Shown here in pieces: positions 17,313-25,387 of a DNA stretch of 64,000 nt. Each line of letters starts with the position of its first letter. Positions within the stretch are counted from its first letter, which is position 1. The notes below the pieces were generated by a model. That model worked only from the letters and a program-made list of their open reading frames with translations, did no database searches and had not been told where the DNA came from. A program made the position numbers and the translations under genes. The stretch is from Rhodococcus triatomae (lineage in GTDB: Bacteria; Actinomycetota; Actinomycetes; Mycobacteriales; Mycobacteriaceae), in assembly GCF_014217785.1 (NCBI RefSeq), contig NZ_CP048814.1:3658001-3722000 (forward strand), given 5' to 3'.

Positions 17313-18466
17313 ACGCCGTCGTCGACAGGTGGATTCGTGATCATTCGGAGGAGTTGATCGCCTGGCGCCGTCACCTGCACGCCAACCCCGAGCTGGCCCG
17401 CCACGAGTACGCCACCACCGAGTTCGTCGCCACCCGACTTGCCGCGGCCGGACTCGAGCCGCGACTGCTGCCCGGCGGCACCGGACTGACCTGTGATCTC
17501 GGGCCCACCGACCGGCCGCGGATCGCCCTGCGGGCGGACATGGACGCGCTCCCCATGCAGGAACTGACCGGCGCCACCTACGGATCCACTGTTGCCGGGG
17601 TCTCGCACGCGTGCGGTCACGACGCACACACGACCATTCTCCTCGCCACCGGCCTGGCACTCGCCGAGGTCGACGAACTCCCGGTCGGGGTCCGGCTGAT
17701 CTTCCAGCCGGCCGAGGAGGTCATGCCGGGCGGCGCGCTCGACGTGGTGGCCGCCGGGCGTCTCGAGGGCGTGTCCAGAATATTTGCGGTGCACTGTGAT
17801 CCACGACTCGAGGCGGGCAAGGTCGGCGTGCGGGTCGGCGCGATCACCTCGGCTGCCGACACGGTGGAGGTCATCCTGGATTCGCCCGGCGGGCACACGT
17901 CCCGGCCCCACCTGACCACCGACCTCATCTACGCGATGGGTACGGTGATCACCGGTCTGCCCGGGCTGTTGAGCCGCAGGATCGACCCACGCACGGGGAC
18001 GGTGATGGTGTGGGGAGCCGTCCAGGCCGGCCAGGCTCCCAACGCGATCCCGCGGACCGGGATGATGACGGGCACGGTGCGGACCGGTGACCACGAGACG
18101 TGGAGCCTGCTCGAGCCGCTGGTCCGGGAAGTCGTGCACGGCCTGCTCGCACCGACCGGCGTGCGCTACCAGCTCGACTACCGGCGCGGTGTGCCGCCGG
18201 TGGTCAACGACGAGGTGTCCACGCGGATGTTCGAGGACGCCATCCGCAGCCTCGGCCCCGACGCGCTCTCGGACACCCCGCAGTCCGGCGGGGGAGAGGA
18301 CTTCTCCTGGTACCTCGAGGAGGTGCCGGGTGCAATGGCCAGGCTGGGAGTGTGGTCGGGACGCGGCGAGCAACTCGACATACACCAGCCCACTTTCGAT
18401 CTCGACGAACGCGCGCTGGCGGTCGGAGTCCGGGTGTTCACGACGCTCGTTCTCGGCGCCGGGTGA
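17309..18466 (+). CDS. amiA1: M20-family amidohydrolase (AmiA1-like)
   Basis: 385-aa paralog of the preceding enzyme. It has ALRADMDALPMQE, HACGHDAHTTILL and FQPAEEVMPGG for the metal centre, the dimerisation domain with GGHTSRPH, and GGEDFSWYLEEVPG near the C-terminus with the last ligand region. This set is typical of N-acyl-L-amino-acid amidohydrolases. The start is GTG 17309 overlapping the amiB1 stop, with an AAGGAG-type site 12 bases upstream; the frame upstream of it is only the shadow of amiB1. No signal peptide, so cytoplasmic. Confidence 0.9.
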   Translation: MNAVVDRWIRDHSEELIAWRRHLHANPELARHEYATTEFVATRLAAAGLEPRLLPGGTGLTCDLGPTDRPRIALRADMDALPMQELTGATYGSTVAGVSHACGHDAHTTILLATGLALAEVDELPVGVRLIFQPAEEVMPGGALDVVAAGRLEGVSRIFAVHCDPRLEAGKVGVRVGAITSAADTVEVILDSPGGHTSRPHLTTDLIYAMGTVITGLPGLLSRRIDPRTGTVMVWGAVQAGQAPNAIPRTGMMTGTVRTGDHETWSLLEPLVREVVHGLLAPTGVRYQLDYRRGVPPVVNDEVSTRMFEDAIRSLGPDALSDTPQSGGGEDFSWYLEEVPGAMARLGVWSGRGEQLDIHQPTFDLDERALAVGVRVFTTLVLGAG

Positions 18467-18723
18467 GCGACGCTCCGTCACGAACCCCACCACTGCTCCG
18501 CATCGCGACCCTCACGTCGCGACATCTCACCTCCCGCCATCTCACGGGGTGAGGCTCCTCACCGCGCCGGCGACACCGATCGTGTTCCTCCGCACCGCGT
18601 CGGCGGCGTGTGCGAGAGCATAGGTTGACGGGCGCGCAACCTCGCGTATCGGACGCCGAAACAACGAGCGCGCACCATCGTCCCGGCGGTGAGGTCCACC
18701 GGGAAGGGCGGGAAAGCAGCACG
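18467..18723. promoter_or_regulatory. Intergenic region with dyads upstream of the nitrate transporter
   Basis: Non-coding 257 bases after amiA1. They contain two degenerate 15-base direct copies built on CATCTCAC (18525-18545 area) and a dyad GGTGAGG-CT-CCTCACC at 18548-18563. These could terminate amiA1 or serve as operator for the transporter. I do not see a clear GlnR box. Confidence 0.35.
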
Positions 18724-20058
18724 ATGGCAATCGATTTCGCGGCGCGTAAGGCGCTTGCCGACGGTACCCCGACGTTCCGGCCCGGGCGGTGGATCGATCA
18801 CTGGGATCCCGAGAACGACAAGCAGTGGCACACGGTCGGCAAGTTCATCGCCCGGCGAAACCTGATCCTGTCCATGGTGACGGAGTTCCTCGGCTTCGCC
18901 ATGCTCGCACTCTGGGGCATCGTCGTCCCCCAGCTGAACAGTGCCGGATTCGACTTCACCTCCGACCAGTTGTTCTGGCTGATCGCGCTCCCCGGGCTCA
19001 CCGGCGCCGTCATGCGTTTCGCGTACACGTTCACCGTCCCGATCTTCGGCGGACGGAACTGGACGGTGATCTCCGCGCTCCTGCTGCTGTTGCCGAGCGT
19101 GGGGCTGGTGTTCGCGGTGAACAACCCGGACACGTCCTTCCCGGTGATGCTCGCGGTCGCCTCCCTCGCGGGCCTCGGTGGCGGAAACTTCACGTCCTCG
19201 ATGGTCAACATCTCGTTCTTCTACCCGCAGCGGGAGAAGGGCAAGGCGCTCGGGATCAACGCGGCAGGCGGCAATCTCGGTACCGCCTGGGTGCAGTTCA
19301 CCGTCCCGCTGGTGATCGTCGGGGGTGCCGGGCTCGCCCTCGACCGGGCGGGCCTGATCTTCGTACCGCTGTGCGTCCTCGCAGCGATTCTCGCCTGGCG
19401 CTACATGGACAACCTCAGCTGCGCCACCTCGGACGGCAAGAGTCTGATGATGGCCGTACGCAACCCGCACACCTGGATCATCTCGGTGCTCTACATCGGT
19501 ACGTTCGGCTCGTTCATCGGCTACGCCAACACCTTCCCGACGCTGCTGAAATCGGAGTTCCCGGAGATCACCGCGAACATCGTGTTCCTCGGTGCGCTGA
19601 CCGGGGCCCTGCTGCGCCCACTGGGCGGGATCGCTGCCGACCGATTCGGTGGCGCGCGGGTCACGGTCTTCGCGTTCGCCGTCATGGCACTGGGTGTCGT
19701 CGGCCTGCTCCGCACGCTCGAATCGGGTTCGTTCGCACTGTTCCTCGCGACGTTCCTGGTGCTGTTCGGTGCGGCAGGGGTCGGCAACGGCTCGACGTAC
19801 CGGATGATCCCTGCCGTGTTCCAGATGGGCAGGGACACCCCGGAGGGCGCGGCGGTGGGTCGTCGTCTCGCGAGTGGCTGTATCGGCATCGCCGGCGCGA
19901 TCGGCGCGCTGGGCGGATTCTTCATTCCGCGGGTGTTCGCGGGTCTGGGTATCGAGGGTGGTTTCCAGGCGTTCCTGGTCACCTATCTGGTGATGATGGT
20001 GGCGGTGTGGGCGATCTACCAGCGTAGGAACTCTGCGCTGGCCACCGTGCGCATCTGA
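18724..20058 (+). CDS. narK: Nitrate/nitrite transporter, MFS NarK/NasA type
   Basis: 444-aa major facilitator protein with about 12 membrane helices that imports nitrate or exchanges nitrate and nitrite. The nitrate-porter signatures are visible: GLGGGNFTSSM in helix 5, NAAGGNLGTAWVQF, and GAAGVGNGSTYRMIPAVF in the C-half, with conserved Arg residues (AVMRFAY) in helix 2 for anion binding. The ATG at 18724 gives the standard N-terminus with the amphipathic head GRWIDHWDPEND. No nitrate reductase gene is in the window. A CGTCCC-rich pyrimidine tract follows the stop. Confidence 0.92.
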   Translation: MAIDFAARKALADGTPTFRPGRWIDHWDPENDKQWHTVGKFIARRNLILSMVTEFLGFAMLALWGIVVPQLNSAGFDFTSDQLFWLIALPGLTGAVMRFAYTFTVPIFGGRNWTVISALLLLLPSVGLVFAVNNPDTSFPVMLAVASLAGLGGGNFTSSMVNISFFYPQREKGKALGINAAGGNLGTAWVQFTVPLVIVGGAGLALDRAGLIFVPLCVLAAILAWRYMDNLSCATSDGKSLMMAVRNPHTWIISVLYIGTFGSFIGYANTFPTLLKSEFPEITANIVFLGALTGALLRPLGGIAADRFGGARVTVFAFAVMALGVVGLLRTLESGSFALFLATFLVLFGAAGVGNGSTYRMIPAVFQMGRDTPEGAAVGRRLASGCIGIAGAIGALGGFFIPRVFAGLGIEGGFQAFLVTYLVMMVAVWAIYQRRNSALATVRI

Positions 20059-20199
20059 CCGCCGTCCCGTCCTGTCTCGTCCCGCGCCGTCCCTCCCCGT
20101 CCCGCCCGTCCTACTCCCTCGCCGCCCTCTCCGCCCTTCGCCCCTCGAGGGTGAAGGTGGCCTTAGGCTCGTCAGACCGGTCGAATGGTCCCTTCACCC
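20059..20199. repeat. CGTCCC-rich tract and a long inverted repeat after narK
   Basis: From 20062 to about 20140 the plus strand is nearly all C, T and G with degenerate CGTCCC/CGCCCT units. It is followed by an inverted repeat with perfect 9-bp arms GGGTGAAGG (20149-20157) and CCTTCACCC (20191-20199), a 33-base loop containing CCTTAGGC. It lies between convergent genes and may be a terminator or one copy of a dispersed element. Confidence 0.5.
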
Positions 20200-20214
20200 A
20201 GGCGGGGGCCGGTA

Positions 20215-20679
20215 TCAGTCGGTGCCGGGGCCCACGTTCCGGCTGTTGCGGGTCCGCAGCGCACGCACGTAGTCGGCAGGAGCTCCCGCGATCTCGGCGG
20301 CCTCGGCCATGACCCCGAGGTACCGGGCCGAGGGAAGGCCGCCCTCGTACGCGTCGAGCACATAGAGCCAGGCGAGTACGGATCCGCCGCCCGTGGTGTC
20401 GATGCGCACCCGGATCTTGCGGTGGATCCCCAGTTCGGATCCTTCCCAGCGGTCGAGGCTCCGCTCGTCCTCCTCCGGGACGTCGTAGAGGACGACGAAC
20501 ACCCGGGAGTCCGGGTCCTCGACCACCGTGGCCAGTGCGCCCTCCCAGCCGATGTCGCCACCGCTGAAGGTCAGTCGCCAGCCCTCCAGCCAGCCGGTCC
20601 CCGCCGTCGGCGAGTGCGGACAGCGCTGCAGCATCTGCTCCGGGTGCATGTTGGACCCGTAGGCGGCGTAGATCGACAC
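20215..20679 (-). CDS. Gamma-glutamylcyclotransferase-like protein
   Basis: 154-aa protein with the gamma-glutamylcyclotransferase (AIG2/GGCT) fold: the N-terminal AAYGSNMHPEQM loop that binds the glutamyl group, and a later WEG with the catalytic-type Glu. Family members cyclise gamma-glutamyl amines or peptides to 5-oxoproline. In mycolata the substrate is uncertain because mycothiol replaces glutathione. Start GTG 20679, with a TAGGCT hexamer six bases upstream. Position corresponds to Rv3304. It is divergent from lpdA. Confidence 0.82.
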   Translation of the reverse strand: MSIYAAYGSNMHPEQMLQRCPHSPTAGTGWLEGWRLTFSGGDIGWEGALATVVEDPDSRVFVVLYDVPEEDERSLDRWEGSELGIHRKIRVRIDTTGGGSVLAWLYVLDAYEGGLPSARYLGVMAEAAEIAGAPADYVRALRTRNSRNVGPGTD

Positions 20680-20685
20680 GGCGCA

Positions 20686-20691
20686 AGCCTA
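20686..20691 (-). promoter_or_regulatory. Leaderless-type -10 hexamer of the cyclotransferase gene
   Basis: On the minus strand TAGGCT is followed by six bases and the GTG start; no Shine-Dalgarno. Confidence 0.55.
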
Positions 20692-20809
20692 ATCTGTGCC
20701 GAGTAATCTGATCCACGCAGTGGGGCACGAGACCCGCTGTGTTCGTCGCGCGCGCCGGTGGGAACAATCGGTACGCGCACGTCGGCCGAACCCGGCCGGC
20801 GGCGAGACA

Positions 20810-20929
20810 GGGTCGGCGACGCCGCCCCGCACGGATATCGGGTCGGCGACGCCGCCCCGATATCGACAACAGGCCGGCGAACCCGGCCGACATCGACCAC
20901 CGGCCGGCACCCCCGGCCGACATCGACAT
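20810..20929. repeat. Four degenerate 30-bp tandem repeats in the lpdA leader
   Basis: Units start at 20810, 20840, 20870 and 20900. The first two share 20 identical bases (GGGTCGGCGACGCCGCCCCG); the last two share CCCGGCCGACATCGAC (20882-20897, 20912-20927). A partial older unit may begin near 20780. Within the array a 31-base imperfect palindrome (20834-20864) has arms GATATCGGG and CCCGATATC. The array ends at the lpdA ribosome binding site. Confidence 0.75.
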
Positions 20930-20938
20930 GGAGGACAG

Positions 20939-22342
20939 ATGACCCGGATCGTGATCATTGGTGGCGGACCAGCCGGATACGAGGCGGCGCTCGTCGCCGC
21001 CCAGCACGGAGCCTCCGTCACGGTGATCGACGCGGATGGAATCGGTGGCGCGTGCGTGCTGTTCGACTGCGTTCCCTCGAAGACGTTCATCGCGTCCACC
21101 GGTGTGCGTACCGACATGCGCCGGGCCAGTGATCTGGGTATCGCGCTCGATCCGTCGCAGGCCACCATCTCGCTTCCGCAGATCCATTCACGGGTCAAGT
21201 CGCTGGCCAAGGCGCAGTCGTCCGACATCCGTGCGCGTCTGCAGACCGTCGGCGTCGAACTGCTCTCCGGTACCGGGGAACTCATCGACCCGCTGCTCGG
21301 AATGGCGGCACACCAGGTCCGGGCCACGCTCGCGAACGGCGAGCAGCGCACGGTGGACGCCGACGTCGTCCTCATCGCCACCGGCGCCAGCCCGCGGGTG
21401 CTTCCCGGCGCGATGCCCGACGGCGAACGTATTCTCACCTGGCGTCAGCTCTACGACCTCGAAGAACTGCCGACGCACCTCGTGGTGGTGGGGTCCGGCG
21501 TCACCGGTGCCGAGTTCGTCTCGGCGTACACCGAGATGGGCGTGAAGGTCACCCTCGTGTCCAGCCGGGACCGGGTGCTGCCGGGAGAGGACGCGGACGC
21601 GGCGCTGGTGCTCGAGGACGTGCTCGCCGAACGTGGCGTGGAGCTGGTCAAGCATGCTCGCGCCGATGCCGTCGATCGCACGGACGACGGGATCGTCGTG
21701 AAGCTGTCCGACGGCCGCACCGTCGAGGGCAGCCATGCACTGATGACGGTCGGGTCCGTGCCCAACACCTCGGGGCTGGGCCTCGACAAGGTCGGGATCG
21801 AACTGGACAAGGGTGGCTACATGCGGGTCGACCGGGTGTCGCGGACAGCGGTCCCCGGAATCTATGCCGCAGGTGACTGCACCGGCCTGCTGCCGCTCGC
21901 CTCGGTCGCGGCGATGCAGGGGCGGATCGCGATGTACCACGCGCTCGGCGAGGGTGTCAGCCCGATCAAACTGAAAACCGTTGCGTCCGCAGTCTTCACA
22001 CGCCCCGAGATCGCGACGGTCGGTGTCAGTCAGGTGGCCATCGACAATGGCGAGGTCCCCGCGCGCACCGTCATGCTTCCGCTCAACACCAATCCCAGGG
22101 CGAAGATGTCGGGGGTTCGCCGCGGTTTCGTGAAGATTTTCTGTCGTCCCGCGACGGGCGTGGTGATCGGTGGCGTCGTCGTCGCTCCCAACGGGTCGGA
22201 GCTGATCCTGCCGCTCGCCATCGCGGTCCAGAACAACCTCACCGTCAATGACCTGGCCGCCACTTTCTCGGTGTATCCCTCGATGACCGGGTCGATCACC
22301 GAGGCAGCGCGCCAGCTGATGCGTCACGACGACCTCGACTGA
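20939..22342 (+). CDS. lpdA: LpdA-type NAD(P)H quinone reductase / flavoprotein disulfide reductase family
   Basis: 467-aa FAD protein like M. tuberculosis Rv3303c, which reduces quinones with NAD(P)H rather than lipoamide. It has the FAD motif IVIIGGGPAGYEAA, the NAD(P) motif VVVGSGVTGAEFV, and TGIYAAGDC-like PGIYAAGDCTGLLPLA. The redox segment is GGACVLFDCVPSK, with Cys39 and Cys44 both present. As I recall, the mycobacterial LpdA has lost the first of these. The C-terminal His-Glu dyad of true dihydrolipoamide dehydrogenase is absent (Tyr446 in VYPSMTGS). The start at 20939 has GGAGG five to nine bases upstream. The open frame upstream through the 30-bp repeats is not counted. Confidence 0.93.
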   Translation: MTRIVIIGGGPAGYEAALVAAQHGASVTVIDADGIGGACVLFDCVPSKTFIASTGVRTDMRRASDLGIALDPSQATISLPQIHSRVKSLAKAQSSDIRARLQTVGVELLSGTGELIDPLLGMAAHQVRATLANGEQRTVDADVVLIATGASPRVLPGAMPDGERILTWRQLYDLEELPTHLVVVGSGVTGAEFVSAYTEMGVKVTLVSSRDRVLPGEDADAALVLEDVLAERGVELVKHARADAVDRTDDGIVVKLSDGRTVEGSHALMTVGSVPNTSGLGLDKVGIELDKGGYMRVDRVSRTAVPGIYAAGDCTGLLPLASVAAMQGRIAMYHALGEGVSPIKLKTVASAVFTRPEIATVGVSQVAIDNGEVPARTVMLPLNTNPRAKMSGVRRGFVKIFCRPATGVVIGGVVVAPNGSELILPLAIAVQNNLTVNDLAATFSVYPSMTGSITEAARQLMRHDDLD

Positions 22343-22526
22343 GCCCGCCATCCGGTGGAAAGCCAGGTGTCTCATCGGGTGGGAATATCGTTTCGGATAG
22401 TGGACTCCGTGGGTACCATCGGGTGCCAGGCTGCCGACACACCTCGGCGCCGTTCGGCGCTCTCCCGCCCCGTTGACCCAGGACGGCCAGGGTGTTTTCC
22501 TCCATCGCCTCGTCCTGGGAGTTCGT

Positions 22527-23744
22527 ATGTCCGGTTCCGCATCCTCCGCCGTCACGCCACGGGCACTGTCGCGCAGGTCGCGCGGCGTGCGCGGCTCCGC
22601 CATCCGTGACCTGCTCACACTCACCGCACGGTCCGACGTCATCAGTCTGGCGGGTGGATTGCCCGCCCCGGAGTTCATCCCCGGCGACCGGATCGCCGAG
22701 CAGGCCCGTGCGGCGCTCGCGGTTCCCGGCTCGGTGCAGTATGCCGAGACCACCGGCCTCCGGGAACTGAGAGGCGTCCTCGCCCACCGCGAGAGCGGGC
22801 GGATCGGGCGGCCGGTCGACCAGGCGGACATCGTCGTCACCCACGGATCGCAGCAGGCACTGAGTCTGTCGGCCCAGGTCCTGCTCGACCCCGGCGACAC
22901 CGTGGTCGTCGAGGCTCCCGCGTACACCGGGGCGTTGCAGGCGTTCCAGGCTGCACAGGCGCGAGTGCACACCGTGCCGCTGGACGACGAGGGCATGGTC
23001 ACCGAGGAACTACGACGGCTCCTCGAGTCCGGCTTGCGTCCCGCAGTGGTGCACACCGTGAGCAACTTCCACAATCCGCGGGGCGTGGTCCTCGGTGAGT
23101 CCCGGCGGCACGAACTCGCGGCCCTCGCGGAACGCTACGGATTCTGGGTGATCGAGGACGACCCCTACGGAGACCTGTGGTTCGACGCCGCGCCACCGCC
23201 CCCGGTGGCGGCGCTGTCGGACCGAGTCCTGCGGCTCTCGAGTGCCTCGAAGATCCTGGCTCCCGCGTTGCGAGTCGGCTGGCTGCACGGCGACAGGGAG
23301 GTCTGTCGCGCCGTCGAGTTGCTCAAGCAGGGCGCCGACCTGTGCGGATCGGCTCTGACGCACCGGATCGCGGCCGGTCTGCTGGCCGACGACGCCTGGA
23401 TGACCGCGCACGTCGACGCACTGCGATCCGGCTACGGATCGCGCGCACGGGCACTCGTGGGCGCGCTCGACGACGCCTTCGGTGACACCCTGACGCTGTC
23501 CGACGTGCGCGGCGGCATGTTCTGCTGGGCGAGCGTGGCCGGTAGTGCGGGGGCGGAAACCGACACCGCCCGACTGCTCGATTCCGCACTGGTCGAGGGA
23601 GTCGCGTTCGTTCCCGGCGCGGCGTTCGGTACGGGCGAGCAGGATCTGTCGTCGTCGATGCGCCTGTGCTTCGCGACCTATGGCGAGGACGTGCTCACCG
23701 AGGCGGTGGCGCGGCTGCGGCGTGCGGTCGACCGTCACGGATGA
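22527..23744 (+). CDS. PLP-dependent aminotransferase, 2-aminoadipate transaminase-like
   Basis: 405-aa fold-type I aminotransferase of the subgroup with LysN and KAT2. Features are SLAGGLPAPEFIP near the N-terminus, YAETTGLRELRG, SNFHNPRGVVLG (cofactor Asn), VIEDDPYGDLWF (Asp and Tyr that hold PLP) and SSASKILAPALRVGWL with the PLP Lys. There is no N-terminal winged helix, so it is an enzyme and not an MocR regulator. Family members transaminate 2-aminoadipate, leucine or aromatic amino acids. With the lysine degradation genes 10 kb away, 2-aminoadipate is a plausible substrate. The start ATG 22527 is weakly supported by GGGA upstream. Confidence 0.88.
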   Translation: MSGSASSAVTPRALSRRSRGVRGSAIRDLLTLTARSDVISLAGGLPAPEFIPGDRIAEQARAALAVPGSVQYAETTGLRELRGVLAHRESGRIGRPVDQADIVVTHGSQQALSLSAQVLLDPGDTVVVEAPAYTGALQAFQAAQARVHTVPLDDEGMVTEELRRLLESGLRPAVVHTVSNFHNPRGVVLGESRRHELAALAERYGFWVIEDDPYGDLWFDAAPPPPVAALSDRVLRLSSASKILAPALRVGWLHGDREVCRAVELLKQGADLCGSALTHRIAAGLLADDAWMTAHVDALRSGYGSRARALVGALDDAFGDTLTLSDVRGGMFCWASVAGSAGAETDTARLLDSALVEGVAFVPGAAFGTGEQDLSSSMRLCFATYGEDVLTEAVARLRRAVDRHG

Positions 23745-23774
23745 AACATACTGTGAGGTAGAAACTTTCAGGCC

Positions 23775-23855
23775 GTGACATGCGACTGTCACATCCAGAC
23801 CGTGACATGCGACTGTCACATCCAGACCGTGACATGCGACTGTCACATCCAGTCG
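23775..23855. repeat. 27-bp tandem repeat (x3) over the end of glpK
   Basis: Copies at 23775-23801, 23802-23828 and 23829-23855 (last three bases differ). Each contains a dyad GTGACA-TGCGAC-TGTCAC. The third copy includes the glpK stop (23843-23845) and its last codons, so the array seems to be a duplication of the gene end. It lies between two convergent genes and may act as a triple weak terminator. Confidence 0.85.
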
Positions 23856-25336
23856 TACGTCCGCTCGACGGCCTTGTTCCACCCCGCATACAGCCGCTCC
23901 CGCTCCTCGTCGTCCATGTGTGGGGTCCATTCCTGCCCGACGGCCCAGTTGTCGTGAATGTCCTTCTCGCCGGACCAGAATCCGACGGCGAGCCCGGCCG
24001 CATAGGCGGCACCGAGCGCGGTCGTCTCGTTGACGACCGGACGGATGACGGGCACGTCCAAGATGTCCGCCTGGAACTGCATCAACGTCTGGTTCACGAC
24101 CATGCCGCCGTCGACCTTCAGCGACGTCAACTCCACTCCGGAATCGGCGCGCATCGCCTCGATGACCTCCCGGGTCTGGTAGGCGGTCGCCTCCAGTGCG
24201 GCACGCGCGAGATGCCCCTTGCCGACGAATCGGGTCAGCCCCGCGATGACCCCACGTGCATCCGAACGCCAGCGCGGCGCGAACAGACCCGAGAAGGCGG
24301 GCACGATATAGGCGCCGCCGTTGTCGTCGACGGTCCGGGCCAGATCCTCGATGTCCGCGGCGGACTCGATGATGCCGAGGTTGTCCCGCAGCCACTGCAC
24401 CAGCGAGCCGGTGACCGCGACCGAACCCTCCAGGGCGTACACGGCCTCGGCGTCCCCGATCTTGTAGCACACGGTGGTGAGCAGTCCGTGCTCGCTGCGC
24501 ACCGGCGTCGTCCCGGTGTTGAGCAGCAGGAAGTTTCCCGTGCCGTAGGTGTTCTTCGCGTCGCCCACGTTCAGGCAGGCCTGCCCGAACGTGGCCGCCT
24601 GCTGATCGCCGAGGATGCCGGCCACCGGAATACCGGGCAGGGTGCCCCACTCGCGAACCGTGCCGTACACCTCCGACGAACTGCGAATCTCCGGCAGCAG
24701 CGACATCGGGATGTCGAAGTCCGCACAGATCTGCGGATCCCAGTCGAGCGTGCGCAGATTCATCAACATCGTCCGGGAGGCATTCGTGACATCCGTCACG
24801 TGGACTCCGGCGGTGATGTTCCACAGAACCCAGCTGTCGATGGTGCCGAAGCACAGTTCACCGGCCTCGGCGCGCTCCCGGACGCCCTCGACGTTGTCGA
24901 GGATCCAGCGCAGCTTGGGGCCGGAGAAGTAGGTCGAGAGGGGAAGACCGGTGGCCTCGCGGAAGCGGTCGGGACCCTGGTCACCGGCGAGTTCGGTGCA
25001 CAACTCGTCGGTGCGGGTGTCCTGCCACACGATCGCATTGTGCACCGGCAGGCCCGTGTTCCGGTCCCAGACCACCGTCGTCTCGCGCTGGTTGGTGATC
25101 CCGACCGCCGCGATCGACGAGGCCGCGACATCGGCCTTCGCGATCGCGGTTGCGACCACTTCTCGCACGTTGATCCACAATTCCATGGGATCGTGCTCGA
25201 CCCACCCGGCGCGCGGGAAGACCTGTCGGTGTTCCTTCTGGGACACGCTGACCACCGAGCCGGAATGATCGAAGATCATGCACCGGCTCGAGGTCGTGCC
25301 CTGGTCGATCGCAGCGATGTACTGAACCACACGCAT
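23843..25336 (-). CDS. glpK: Glycerol kinase
   Basis: Phosphorylates glycerol to sn-glycerol-3-phosphate with ATP. The 497-aa FGGY-family protein has [16 protein letters not shown] (phosphate 1 loop), [11 protein letters not shown], the substrate residues in the WQDTRTDE segment, [12 protein letters not shown], and the adenosine motif [19 protein letters not shown] 25336 is the start. It is divergent from glpD with 51 bases between, an arrangement suiting common induction by glycerol or glycerol-3-phosphate. The 3' end is in a tandem repeat. Confidence 0.97.
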   Translation of the reverse strand: MRVVQYIAAIDQGTTSSRCMIFDHSGSVVSVSQKEHRQVFPRAGWVEHDPMELWINVREVVATAIAKADVAASSIAAVGITNQRETTVVWDRNTGLPVHNAIVWQDTRTDELCTELAGDQGPDRFREATGLPLSTYFSGPKLRWILDNVEGVRERAEAGELCFGTIDSWVLWNITAGVHVTDVTNASRTMLMNLRTLDWDPQICADFDIPMSLLPEIRSSSEVYGTVREWGTLPGIPVAGILGDQQAATFGQACLNVGDAKNTYGTGNFLLLNTGTTPVRSEHGLLTTVCYKIGDAEAVYALEGSVAVTGSLVQWLRDNLGIIESAADIEDLARTVDDNGGAYIVPAFSGLFAPRWRSDARGVIAGLTRFVGKGHLARAALEATAYQTREVIEAMRADSGVELTSLKVDGGMVVNQTLMQFQADILDVPVIRPVVNETTALGAAYAAGLAVGFWSGEKDIHDNWAVGQEWTPHMDDEERERLYAGWNKAVERTYDWM

Positions 25337-25387
25337 GAAGCTACTAGCCTGGGGTGGAATCCGTCGTCATCTGACAGGCAGGGGCCC

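Noticed and set aside
20739..20942. A 67-codon leader peptide overlapping lpdA
   Set aside because: Several frames stay open through the repeat array, so openness is not evidence. No ribosome binding site is seen before GTG 20739. Mentioned only as a remote possibility.
21188..23074. A 628-codon minus-strand frame opposite lpdA and the aminotransferase
   Set aside because: Crosses the promoter region between two real genes and has only Arg/Ser/Pro-rich sequence.
23775..23855. CRISPR-like array at the end of glpK
   Set aside because: The copies are directly adjacent without spacers, one overlaps a coding end, and there are no cas genes.
23780..25387. N-terminal extension of glpD by more than 500 codons
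   Set aside because: The extension is antisense to glpK; GlpD length and start motif agree with GTG 25388.
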